Assembly (NCBI GenBank): GCA_015178975.1
Contig: WHVD01000005.1
Location: 1,426,001 to 1,490,000, forward strand
Origin: Hysterangium stoloniferum
Taxonomy: Eukaryota > Basidiomycota > Agaricomycetes > Hysterangiales > Hysterangiaceae
Length of the DNA: 64,000 bases
Direction: 5' to 3'
A model generated the notes under the pieces. It saw nothing but the letters and a program-made list of their open reading frames with translations, did not search any database and was not told where the DNA came from. This document shows positions 45,973-57,178 of this stretch, in pieces. The translations under genes and the position numbers were made by a program. The number at the start of each line of letters is the position of its first letter. The stretch's first letter is position 1.

Positions 45973-48900
45973 TGTTAGAATTTGAGCATCATGGACAACA
46001 CTAAATTCCAAGACAATGCGATCAAGTAGCGCGGCTATTTTTGACTACACAATGGGACCGTGCCACTCACATTGTCTCATACCATTCCCATTGTTCCCTT
46101 CACATATATAAACTATCTTTTCTATTATACTAGACCTCAGTCCGTTATACGCTACTGTTATACGAGACTGAGGTGAGCAATCCTTTAATACCAGTACTTA
46201 AATATTTATACTAATAGTGTATTAGCTATAATATTTAGGTACTTAATACAGTCCATTATATGCTACTGTTATATGAGACTGAGCTATAATATTTAGGTCT
46301 TACTTTCTAACAGGTTATGGCCCTTTGCTTTTAAGTAGGACCACTATTTTTTTTTACCGATGACTACCCAAACTTCCACGGACACTCTTGCGCCGTCTAT
46401 CACCCTTATCTGTACCAACATCACTTATTCGGGACCCAAGCTCAATAAGCTTAAATCAAACTATTGCCCTTGGCTTCGTGCTGCGGACCTTTTCATTACC
46501 CTCACTGGACTTTCTGGTTATGTCGATGGTACAATCCCAGAGCCCACTGATACTGAACCGCGTGCCCGAGCCAACTGGCTGGCGAACAACTCTTTGGCCA
46601 CTGCCCTTATCATCTCTACTGTGGAGACATCTGAGCAGGAGTACCTCAACCGAAAACTGGGTGCAAAAGCTTGTTGGGAGACTATCCGACAATGCCACCA
46701 GAGTGAAGGCCCTATACGTCAAGTACAGCTGCTGCAGGAAGCCCTTACCACTTGTTGCACCCGTACCAACCCTTTACCCATTACCGCAGAAAATATTTGC
46801 TCTTTGATCAACCGTGCCTATGAAATGGGCAACATTTCTAAGGACCTTTTGAAATGCATTGCCCTCCTGGGTTCCCTTGGCACCGATTTTGGGAATGTTC
46901 GTTCTATTATCACTCGGGATATCTCTGCCTCTACCGACTCTACCCCTTTTACATCTACTCAACTCCATGTTTATTTGGATAATGAGCAAACTCTCATAAA
47001 CTCGGATAAAGTCACCCTTCCTGAATCAGTTGCCCTCTCTGCCCAGCAATCTTTGAAGTCCTCTGTCAGTTGTTCTAACTGCAAACGCAATTTCCATGAA
47101 GCTGAGAATTGCATCCGTCCTGGTGGGGGCATGGCAGGAAAGACTCTTGATGAATCCAAGCAGGCTCGCCACCTTGCTCGAGGTCCCAAGTCGAACAGTT
47201 CTACACCAGCACCCACTAACTCAACCACTCCTACCTCTACTATGCCAAAAGTCCCTATTAAGTTACAGGGTGCTGATAATCGTATCTATATTGTCAATAT
47301 GGACTCTTCTGATTTTTCTTCTTCGGAAATCCTTACTGCCAACCTGGCTATGTTCCCCTCTAACTCTCCTTTCCCTCAGTCGTCCCTGGCCCCTTCTTCA
47401 TCCCTCATTTTGGAACAGGATATCGTGGAGTATGATGGCTGGCTCATCATTGAGGAGGAGTTGACAACGAATATAGATTGGTCCAAACACAGTACCCCAT
47501 CCACCATGACAACAATTAATACTTCCGATATCTCCCCCATTTCCCAATCAAATCGCACACCTATTTCAACTGACTCACATCCATTCTGGATGGATAGTGG
47601 TGCATCTGTACATGTTTCCCCTGATCATACTGATTTTATGACCTTGAAAGCTGTTGCTCCTCGCTCAGTCAAAGGAATTGGTGGTTCATCTATATGGGCA
47701 ATCGGTATTGGGGATATCAAACTTCACATAGGCCGGGGACATCCTTAATTTTACGGAATGTTCTCTATATTCCAGATGCCACAGTACAGTTGATTTCAAT
47801 CCGTTGCCTTACAAAGGATTCAAATGTTATCACACATTTTGACGATACCTCCTGTTGGCTTAGTAGCAAATCGTCTGGTGCAACTATCGCTCGGGGTAAC
47901 CTACTTCCATAAAAAAGTCTTTACTCCTTGAATATCTATTCCACCCATGCTGAACATGTTCTCGTCACATATCGTGCACCCACACTTGAAACTTGGCATC
48001 ACCACCTTGGACATGCAAATTATCAATCTATTCGTGACATGTTCAATAGTGGCCTTCTCAAAGGTGCAACACCAACCTCTTCCTCAACTCATTCTAAATG
48101 TGACTCCTGCATTCTTGGGAAACAGAGTAAAACACCTGTTCCAAAGAAGCAGGAGGAGGGAATGGGTCATAGAGCAACAAGGAAGTTGGAAAAGGTGTGG
48201 GTAGATTTATCAGGACCTAATCATGTCACTTTACGTGCTGGATTCAACTATGCCATGAACATTGTAGATGACTACTCTAGTTTCACTTGGACAATCCTAC
48301 TTAAACTAAAAAGTGATGCCTTTCCCCAGCTTCAAATTTGGGAACAGGCTCAAGAAGTTGAGACTGGATTAAAGGTTGGTATTTATAGAACAGACAATGG
48401 TGAACTCAAAAGCCACGATATGGCGAATTGGTTAGCCTCACGAGGAACAGACCACCAATGTACCGCTCCATACACATCAGCACATATTGGGTGTGTGGAA
48501 AGACTCCATCGCACCTTAATGTCAAAGGCAAGAACCATGCATATCTATGCCAGTTTTCCTGCATATCTATGGGACAAATTCTACCTCACTGCTGCTCACC
48601 TACATGTTAAAACTACCACTAAATCTCTTAAGGACAAGACACCTTGGGAACTGTGGTATGGCCGCACTCCAGATTATTCTTATATGCGTGAAATTGGCTG
48701 TCGGGCTTTCGTCTTAATTCAGAATAGGACAAATCCTAAAATTTACGAATGGTCAATTGAGTGTATTCTTGTTGGATATGATGGCAAATCGAAAACATAT
48801 AGGTGCTATGACCCAAAAACATGACAAATTTACAGTTCTTATCATGTTCGATTCTTGGAGAGTCATGATGGACATCCACGTACTCCCATGATGGAACCTA

Positions 48901-51900
48901 GTGTTGAACTGAGTAACAACCCTACTACGTCATTTGAGCGCACTTTCTCTGATATATATTCCCCCATTCTACCAACTAAACTTCCCATTGATTCTTCTCC
49001 AGCCTTACCACAGCTCGAACCACATTCTGTTCCCACACCAATCATTGATCCACCTCCTCATCGACATTCCAATCGTACTACAGCCGGACAACCAGTTTCG
49101 ATGGCAAGACTTGAACATGCTATTCAGGAGTCCAAGGACAGTGCTGAGAGGTTGCGATTGCAAAAACAGGAACGTCTGCACACCATTAATGAATTACACA
49201 ACACTATTGCAGAACCTCCAGCATCACTTGTGAATCATTACAACAGAATCTTTTGTCAATCCAATTTGCGTCAGACTTACCAAACTTAAATCTTAACTTG
49301 GAAAGCACCTCTGATACACTTGGGGTCGATCCGTTAACGTGCAATGACGAGCCACAGACATGGGCAGAAGCCCTCCAATCGGGGGATGCCTCAAGATGGC
49401 AGGCTGGGTTCCAGGAAGAACTGGACTCTCTCAAGGCTATGGGGGTTTATAAACTTGTCCCTCATATGGAAGTCCCTCAGGGATGTAAAGTACACAAAGG
49501 GCAGCCTGTCTTCCGAATAAAGAGAGATGAATCCAGTAAGGTGGTCCGATGGAAGGTACGGCTAGTTTTCAAAGGTTTCCAACAAATTTATGGCAAAGAT
49601 TACCATAAGACAACCTCTCCTACTGCGCGTATGGAATCTTGGCATGTTTTGCTCCATATAGCTGCCACTCTTGGTTGGGATGCACAACAAATCAATATTA
49701 AGACGGCTTTCCTTTATGGGTTACTTCCTGAGGATGAAATCCAATTTATGGAACAACCTGGGAGGATATCTGAAAACTATTAAGTATATCAAATTCTAAT
49801 ATACTCTAAAGGTCATTTAAACATCTGGGATGTGATTCAAACATAATTTGGTTTTTAAAACTTTCAAAAAGTTTTAAACTCTCTCATACATTACAAACTA
49901 AAGAATCTTTCTGGACACGAGTAGACAATAAAAAAAATTAGTAGTTTGAAACACTAATACTTTTAAAAAGTAGATACCTTTAGATAGTCCATTCCATGCA
50001 TATGTATATTATTGGCACCTCTAAATACATATGTATTACTTTGGAATGGATCTGTCAATCTGAACAGATTTCTACTTGATTCAACATACCCAGAATATAT
50101 AGGTAATTTCACTTAATAAAGAAGGCCATAGGATGAAAAATTTCCAATGACATCTCATATATTTTACTAGGAAATAACTACATTACAGCTTTTAAAAGAC
50201 AAAGTACTAATAAAAGTATTAGTAGACATCTGTAAAAGGAAGGAAATTATATACAATAGAATTTGTTAAATATCTATGGGTTGTATAAGATGCAATATGG
50301 AGAACTATTTCTGATGGTTGTTTTTTGATGATATAATTGTTTCAGAATAGATATCACTATTTAAAGATGGAGTTTTGTAAAAATAAGACTTTTATTAGTA
50401 AATATTTGAGATTATAGTAATTATAAACACCCTCCCTGAAGGATTTGTCGAACCTGGTAAAGAGGATTACGTTTGGATGATACTCTGAGGTTTTTATGGG
50501 ATGAAACAGAGTGGTCGAATCTGGAATAGAACTATGAATGAACAGATGTTGGCTTGGGGCTTTACCAGATTAACCTCGGAATCTTGCATTTACTCCAGAC
50601 ACAGTACCACAGGTACCATTATCGCTGCTGTGCATGTCGATGATTTCCTTTCCATTGCTAGTACAGCTGCAGCAAATGAAATCTTCAAGCAGGAGATGCG
50701 CAGTGTGTGGACTATTTCCAATCTTGGTACTGCCTGTTTTGTTGTTGGAATTGCTATAGAGTGGGATCGGCCTCATAAGTCCGTTTCTCTTTCTCAAACA
50801 GCACTAATCGATAAAATTATACGTCAATTTGGGCAAACTACGGCATCTACTGTCTCCACTCCCTTCGATCACAGTCTCAAACTCCACCGTTTTGACCGTA
50901 CATCCTTATCAAACGTTGAACTTAACAACCTGCTTAGACTACCCTATCGTTCTTTGGTTGGGTGCTTACTTTACCTGGCTATTTCCACTTGTCCTGACAT
51001 TTCTTATGCTGTTCAACAACTGTCCCAATTCCTTGATAGCTATTCGACTCTACACTGGGCTGCAGCAATTCAGGTCATTCGTTATTTGAAAGGCACTAGG
51101 ACCCTCAAGTTGCACCTGGGTTGCCCTGGCAGTCTCAACCTTACCGGATATACTGATTCCGATTGGGCTAATTGCCTCGATACCCACCACAGTATTAGCG
51201 GCTATGCTTTTACCTTGGGCTCTGGCATTATCTCATGGGGCACCAAAAAGCAGAAGACTGTTGCGGCTTCATCTTGTGAGGCTGAATATGTAGCCGCATT
51301 TGAGGCCATCAAGGAGGGAACTTGGCTTTGTGCCTTACTCACGGGCATTTGTTTTCCTTGTATGACTTCTACCACCATTTTTTGTGATAATAATGCCACC
51401 ATAAATTCATCTGAGGACCCTCTACTCCACTCACGTGTCAAACATATTGATATCAAATACTACTTTCTCCGCAAACACATCTATGCAGGTGATTTTACTC
51501 TTCAGTACATCAACATGAAGGATAACATTGCCGACATTTTTACCAAACCCTTTGAACCCTCAAAATTCATACATATCCGCGGATTCTTGGGGCTATACTA
51601 GCCTAGCCCAGTAATCCCACGCGTGAGGAGGAGCAAACATTGTCCACGCTGAGGAAGAGTGTTAGAATTTGAGCATCGTGGACAACACTAAATTCCAAGA
51701 CAACGCGATCAAGTAGCGCGGCTATTTTTGGCTACACAATGGGACCGTGCCACTCGCATTGTCTCATACCATTCCTATTGTTCCCTTCACATATATAAAC
51801 TATCTTTTCTATTATACTAGACCTCAGTCCGTTATACGCTACTGTTATACGAGACTGAGGTGAGCAATCCTTTAATACCAGTACTTAAATATTTATACTG

Positions 51901-51999
51901 ATAGTGTATTAGCTATAATATTTAGGTACTTAATACAGTCCATTATATGCTACTGTTATACGAGACTGAGCTATAATATTTAGGTCTTACTTTCTAACA
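45973..51999 (+). mobile_element. Copia (Ty1/Copia) element with both LTRs
   Basis: 340-bp LTRs (45973-46312 and 51660-51999) with a perfect AGTGA duplication (45968-45972, 52000-52004). Primer site GGTTATGGCCC follows the 5' LTR; a purine tract precedes the 3' LTR. Order: gag from 46360 with a zinc knuckle near 47070 (CSNCKRNFHEAENC), protease near 47590 (WMDSGASVHVS), integrase about 47950-48800 (HHHLGHANYQSI, RTDNGELKSHD), reverse transcriptase about 49330-50760 (HVDDFLSIAS), RNase H about 51100-51570 (TDSDWANCLDTHHS, EAEYVAAFEA). A 676-bp element sits inside the polymerase region. The LTRs differ at about 7 of 340 sites (2%), so it is fairly young; a handful of breaks make it inactive. 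Confidence 0.95.
49761..50436 (-). mobile_element. Unclassified 676-bp element, copy 2, inside Copia
   Basis: Reverse orientation (GGAGGATATCTG ... ACACCCTCCC), with a TG duplication (49759-49760, 50437-50438). The flanking Copia reading frame is colinear across it, so the insertion boundaries are firm. Very close in sequence to copy 3. Confidence 0.93.
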
Positions 52000-52093
52000 A
52001 GTGATACACTGATGTGACTGATGAATGTAGTTAAATTGAGTTATATTTCAGTGGTGGAGCAGAGCTCCTTATATACAGTAAAATCTGAGACAT

Positions 52094-52769
52094 GGGAGGG
52101 TGTTTATAATTACTATAATCTCAAATATTTACTAATAAAAGTCTTATTTTTACAAAACTCCATCTTTAAATAGTGATATCTATTCTGAAACAATTATATC
52201 ATCAAAAAACAACCATCAGAAATAGTTCTCCATATTGCATCTTATACAACCCATAGATATTTAACAAATTCTATTGTATATAATTTCCTTCCTTTTACAG
52301 ATGTCTACTAATACTTTTATTAGTACTTTGTCTTTTAAAAGCTGTAATGTAGTTATTTCCTAGTAAAATATATGAGATGTCATTGGAAATTTTTCATCCT
52401 ATGGCCTTCTTTATTAAGTGAAATTACCTATATATTCTGGGTATGTTGAATCAAGTAGAAATCTGTTCAGATTGACAGATCCATTCCAAAGTAATACATA
52501 TGTATTTAGAGGTGCCAATAATATACATATGCATGGAATGGACTATCTAAAGGTATCTACTTTTTAAAAGTATTAGTGTTTCAAACTACTAATTTTTTTT
52601 ATTGTCTACTCGTGTCCAGAAAGATTCTTTAGTTTGTAATGTATGAGAGAGTTTAAAACTTTTTGAAAGTTTTAAAAACCAAATTATGTTTGAATCACAT
52701 CCCAGATGTTTAAATGACCTTTAGAGTATATTAGAATTTGGTATACTTAATAGTTTTCAGATATCCTCC
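52094..52769 (+). mobile_element. Unclassified 676-bp element, copy 3
   Basis: GGGAGGGTGTTTATAATT ... CAGATATCCTCC, with an AT duplication (52092-52093, 52770-52771). Same length as the other two copies. It lies 95 bp beyond the Copia 3' LTR. Non-coding and AT-rich; contains the palindrome-like ACTAATACTTTTATTAGTAC. Confidence 0.93.
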
Positions 52770-53819
52770 ATGGGAGAATGTTCTAGCTACTTGTTTTACC
52801 TATGTTTAGCTATTTTACCTGGAATCTGCTGAAATATTCCAGGAGTTTCTACTACTTTCCATTGTAGCATATACAGTGACTCAAAAAACCCTTCGCATGT
52901 TTTGTACTTCAGACTTATATCCCTGATAACTCAAAGAATAAAAATCCAAAAATATCAAGAATATTTGTGAACATGCACTATCATATCTAGATTATGGAGG
53001 TATGATGCCATTACATAAGCTCCAAATATGGAAATATTACAAATATTTATATACAAGAGACTCATGCGAAAGGTTTTTTTGCTGGCAACTTTGATGACTA
53101 TAATGCTTACAGTCATGTGACCTTGTTGATTGTTTACCTCCAATTGGGTCATATTAACAATATCATGTGATGTCACATGACCATGTTGTACTGGAGTATA
53201 AATATATGGTCTTTAGCAACCAGCAATGCTCCAATTCCCAAAATGCACACTTTGTCTCTTGCCAGCCAGAATCATATCCTCTCATTGCTTGATGTTGGCC
53301 ATTCAGCTAGCCACATTGCAGCTTTTACTGGTCATAGCATTTTCACAGTCTTTAAGCTTCACTCTAAGCATTATTCTCATCTCTCTAAGTCCATTGGTGT
53401 TCATCCCTCAAAGCTTTCCCCTACCAACATTCACTATGCACAGCACCTCATCTGACACTGCTGTTGATGTGGCCAAAGCTCTTAGGAGTGTCACCAACCA
53501 GTTTATCTGCACCCAAACTGTGTACAATAGTCTTAATATGGTTGGGAATGCCTCAATAACCCTTCTAATGTTTGGTACTTCAGATTTACATCCCTGATAA
53601 CTCAGAGAATAAAAATGCAAAAATATCAAAGATATTTGTGAATATGCTCTATCATATCAATATATAGTAAAGTTGCTTGGTGGATGGTGGGCACTTTTAG
53701 GTGCCGAAGGCACCCCAATTCATCTGCGCCCGAGCTTCTTCCCCCATCAGAGTCAAAAAATCCCAAAGCTTCTGTGTGGGAGAGTGTGACTAATATTAGC
53801 GCTGGAACGTTATTAGTCA

Positions 53820-54260
53820 TCACGGGAGCAAATACGGACCCTTTTTGGCATTTGCGGGAGCATTTCTGCACTCGCGGGAGTATTTTTGGCGCCGTGGGAG
53901 TATTTTGTAACAGGCGCGGAAGTATTATGTCACGCGCGGAAGTATTATGTCACGCGCGGAAGTATTTTGTGATGCGTGGAGGTATTTTTAGATGCGCGGG
54001 AATATTTTGACATGCGCAGGAGTATTATATGAAGGTGCGCGGAGGTATTCTGTAATGCCGCGGGAGTATTGTTACACACGTGGGAGTATTTCTCACATTC
54101 GTGGAACCAGTTCACATGCCCGAATGGAGATATTTCCCATGACTCTCTCCCACGCCGTTCGCCTAAGCATTTCCCACGCTGTTGATGTAACCATTTCCCG
54201 CGCCATTGACGTGGCCGTTTCCCATGCTGCTCACGGGACCATTTCCCACGGGCTTCAATG
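53820..54260. repeat. Degenerate GC-rich arrays (about 20 bp and 30 bp)
   Basis: 53820-54110 holds about a dozen degenerate units around GCGCGGGAGTATTTTG. 54125-54255 continues with CATTTCCCACGC-type units on a roughly 30-bp period. Both contain frequent CpG. No coding role supported. Confidence 0.7.
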
Positions 54261-54339
54261 GAGGAATTTTGAGGCCAGTTCCCCGGAGAAGGATCCCATA
54301 TCCCTGGGGAAGGTCTATAAGGATTTCCGGGAAAATCTC

Positions 54340-54680
54340 AATAAAATCATAATAATTCAAACAAAATACAATAAATGAAAATAAAATGTGATAAATCAAG
54401 AAGAAAAAATAATAATTGAAAATAAAATAAGATAAATCAAATTCAAATTCAATGAATCCAAAAACAATATAATAAATCAAAATAAAATACAGCACATCAA
54501 AATAAAATACAATAAATCAAAATAAGATACATTAAATCAAAATAAAATACATTAAGTTGAATCAATAATTCAGGTGACCGCAATAATTCAGGTGACTGCA
54601 ATAATTCAGGTGACCACAATAATTCAGATGACCGCAATAATTCAGGTGACCGCAATAATTCAGGTGACCGCAATAATTCA
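54340..54680. repeat. AT-rich array and 18-bp CAATAATTCAGGTGACCG array
   Basis: 54340-54555 repeats AAAATACAATAAATCAA-like units of about 20 bp. 54575-54680 holds about six units of CAATAATTCAGGTGACCG. The change from one array to the next is abrupt. Confidence 0.8.
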
Positions 54681-54712
54681 ATTCAACCATTGGAACTGTT
54701 ATTTCTTTTGTA

Positions 54713-55636
54713 ATCATTGTTTTCTTTTGTAACTGTTGACTCCTTTGTAACCGTTGACTCCATTTGTAACCTTTGACTCCATTTGTAACCTTTGATTCCA
54801 TTTGTAACCGTTGATTCCATTTGTAACCGTTGATTCCATTTGTAACCGTTGATTCCATTTGTAACCGTTGATTCCATTTGTAACCGTTGATTCCATTTGT
54901 AACCGTTGATTCCATTTGTAACCGTTGATTCCATTTGTAACCGTTGATTCCATTTGTAACCGTTGATTCCATTTGTAACCGTTGATTCCATTTGTAACCG
55001 TTGATTCCATTTGTAACCGTTGATTCCATTTGTAACCGTTGATTCCATTTGTAACCGTTGATTCCATTTGTAACCGTTGATTCCATTTGTAACCGTTGAT
55101 TCCATTTGTAACCGTTGATTCCATTTGTAACCGTTGATTCCATTTGTAACCGTTGATTCCATTTGTAACCGTTGATTCCATTTGTAACCGTTGACTCCAT
55201 TTGTAACCGTTGACTCCATTTGTAACCGTTGACTCCATTTGTAACCGTTGACTCCATTTGTAACCGTTGATTCCTTTTGTAACCGTTGATTCCTTTTGTA
55301 ACCGTTGATTATTTTTGTAACCGTTGATTATTTTTGTAACCGTTGACTCCTTTTGTGACCGTTGACTCCTCTTGTGACCGTTGACTCCTCTTGTGACCGT
55401 TGACTCCTTTTGTAACCGTTGACTCCTTTTGTAACCGTTGATTCCTTTTGTAACCGTTGATTCCTTTTGTAACCGTTGATTCCTTTTGTAACCGTTGATT
55501 CCTTTTGTAACCGTTGATTCCTTTTGTAACCGTTGACTATTTTTGTAACCGTTGACTCCTTTTGTAACTGTTGACTCCTTTTGTAACCGTTGACTCCTTT
55601 TGTAACCATTGACTCCTTTTGTAACCATTGATTCCT
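54713..55636. repeat. 19-bp minisatellite, about 48 units
   Basis: The unit is TTTGTAACCGTTGATTCCA. Variants form blocks (TTCC, CTCC, TTATT and CTCT forms), with the central block (about 54785-55195) nearly identical. As 19 is not a multiple of three, the minus-strand frames cycle through the unit and create long repetitive frames (up to 357 codons) that are artefacts. Confidence 0.97.
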
Positions 55637-55795
55637 GTAACCCTTTCCGTTCTGTGAACCCTTTCCTTTCTGCGAACCCTTTCCGTTCTGCGAACACTTT
55701 CCATTCTGCGAACACTTTCCGTTCTGCGAACACTTTCCGTTCTACGAACACTTTCCGTTCTACGAACACTTTCCATTCTATGAACACTTTCTGTT
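55637..55795. repeat. 18-bp array, about 9 units
   Basis: The unit is GTTCTGCGAACACTTTCC with minor variants, abutting the 19-bp array at about 55637. It is followed by a GC-rich stretch with a GGTCG/CGACC hairpin. Confidence 0.9.
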
Positions 55796-56796
55796 CTAAC
55801 AGTTTCTCTTTTACAACAATGGACCTCCGAAATACTTTAGAGTTGTGGACGCAGGGGGGTTTGGGGGGCAGGTCGTGAAGCGACCACCCCGCAGCGTAGC
55901 AAGGGTTCCCAGGCTTGTCTATATTATGGAAATACTACAAATATTTATATATAGGAGACTTATTGGAAGGGATTTTTTGTGAGGTTTGGAGAAGGATTTG
56001 TGATGTTATGGGCTACATGCTGTGGGAAGGATTTGGGTATTCTTTCAAGATAGATGAGAGGATGGATGGGGACCTTTATCTTAAGATTATAGAGAAGGAC
56101 CTTCAAGCCAGCTTCAGCTATTATAGAAAATATGTGGGTGATGTCATCTTTCAGCAAGATCATGACCTTGAACATACCTGCAAGAAGGCCCAGACTTGGT
56201 TTCAAGATAATGATTTCAATGTTCTCCAATGGCCAGCACAGTCTCCAGACCTCAACCCCATTGAACACTTGTGGGACTATGAAAAGAGGAGGCTAAGGGA
56301 TACTGGTGTTATGGGAGAGGGTGGAGGAGGAGTGGAACAAGATTGATACAGAGGTGTGTCAGAATTTGATTGAGAGTATGCCTAGGAGGGTTGTAGCTGT
56401 GTTGAAGGCAAAGGGTGGCTATACTAAGTACTAAATATAAGTAGTTTTGTGGGTCAGAGTGGTCAGCAAAAAAACCCTTCACATGAGTCTCTTGTATATA
56501 AATATTTGTAATATTTCCATATTTGGAGTTTATGTAATGGCATCATACTTCCATATTCTAGATATGATAGAGCATATTCACAAATATTTTTGATATTTTT
56601 GCATTTTTATTCTTTGAGTTATCAGGGATATAAGTCTGAAGGGTGAAACATGCAAAGGGTTTTTTGAGTCACTGTATGCTAATGTAATGTTCTCACGCAT
56701 CATGAAGTTGATGATTTTCGTGCACACGCTGATTACATAATTTTCCCACACATGTCACAGTGTTTCCATATGTGTGACATTATTGTTCAGCCGTTT

Positions 56797-56996
56797 GTGA
56801 TAGCTTTGTTGTTTGTGACAACTTGTCGTGTTTGTGACAACTTGTCGTGTTTGTGACTAAGCACCTATACAGTAGTTACCGACCTAAGGTAACTCACTCA
56901 ATACTGCACCTACAGTGCTGGGAAAAATACTACAAATATCAGAAAAATATGGAGATCATAATAGACTATGTTAGAGCTGTAGTATCATACTCTAAC
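56797..56996. repeat. 19-bp direct repeats and a Copia LTR scrap
   Basis: GTTTGTGACAACTTGTCGT repeats about 2.5 times at 56812-56859. From 56857 to 56996 the sequence matches the LTR at 27797-28059 (TAAGCACCTATACAGTAGTT ... CATACTCTAACA), a truncated minus-strand copy. Confidence 0.75.
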
Positions 56997-57178
56997 AATT
57001 GGATACTGAATGCTGTGAGATGTGAGATGTGACGTATGCGTGCTGGCTGCCACTTTTAATTTACTTGGCATAGCCTGAGTGCAACCCTGACCTTACTTTG
57101 CACTACACAGTTGAATTGTTGAGTCATATCCTTATATCTACTCATATTCAACAATTTCAACGGCGTAACTACATCAGG

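Larger units (their letters stand above)
53557..55980. mobile_element. Stray Tc1 terminal unit filled with tandem repeats
   Basis: The outer parts (53557-53660 and about 55925-55980) match the two ends of the 211-bp terminal repeat of the host transposon (ACCCTTCTAATGTTTGGTAC at the left, ATTTATATATAGGAGACT at the right). So a third copy of that terminal unit inserted in the transposase gene. Its middle is replaced by about 2.2 kb of unrelated repeat arrays, bordered by GC-rich hairpins GGTGCCGAAGGCACC (53701-53715) and GGTCGTGAAGCGACC (about 55872-55886). Such hairpins and the TCAATATATAGTAAAG left edge recall Helitron-like elements, but no canonical CTRR end was found. Confidence 0.6.
53245..56434 (+). 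pseudogene. Tc1-like transposase, split and decayed
   Basis: The N-terminal helix-turn-helix (MHTLSLASQNHILSLLDVGH, then VHPSKLSPTN) lies at 53245-53560. The catalytic part resumes after the insert at 55980-56434 with VIFQQDHDLEHTCKKAQTW (second Asp) and WPAQSPDLNPIEHLW (Glu), 34 residues apart (DD34E). The first catalytic Asp was not found and is probably lost at the insert boundary. Stops and frame changes occur after 53455. It ends with an Ala-Val-Leu-Lys-Ala-Lys-Gly-like tail near 56434. Confidence 0.85.
52874..56674 (+). mobile_element. Tc1-like transposon with 211-bp inverted repeats and nested insert
   Basis: 3801 bp, flanked by TA (52872-52873, 56675-56676). Tips read CAGTGACTCAAAAAACCCTT on both strands. 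Terminal repeats run 52874-53084 and 56464-56674; both end inward with an inverted tip-like sequence (CAGCAAAAAAACCCTTC). A decayed transposase is split by a stray terminal unit at 53557-55980. Same design as the Tc1 at 5763-7366 but a different family. Confidence 0.9.

Noticed and set aside
54713-55636. Possible CRISPR array
   Set aside because: Units are head to tail with no spacers, the context is eukaryotic, and no cas-like gene is present.
54562-55787. Long minus-strand frames (up to 357 codons) of ESTVTNGINGYKWNQRLQ-type repeats
   Set aside because: They arise because a 19-bp tandem unit without stops is read in three phases; all three frames give the same peptide, and there is no start context or non-repeat domain.
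53658-55930. Firm call of a Helitron
   Set aside because: Hairpins and an AT-rich TC-start are suggestive, but no canonical CTRR 3' end, no Rep/helicase gene and no second copy could be seen here.
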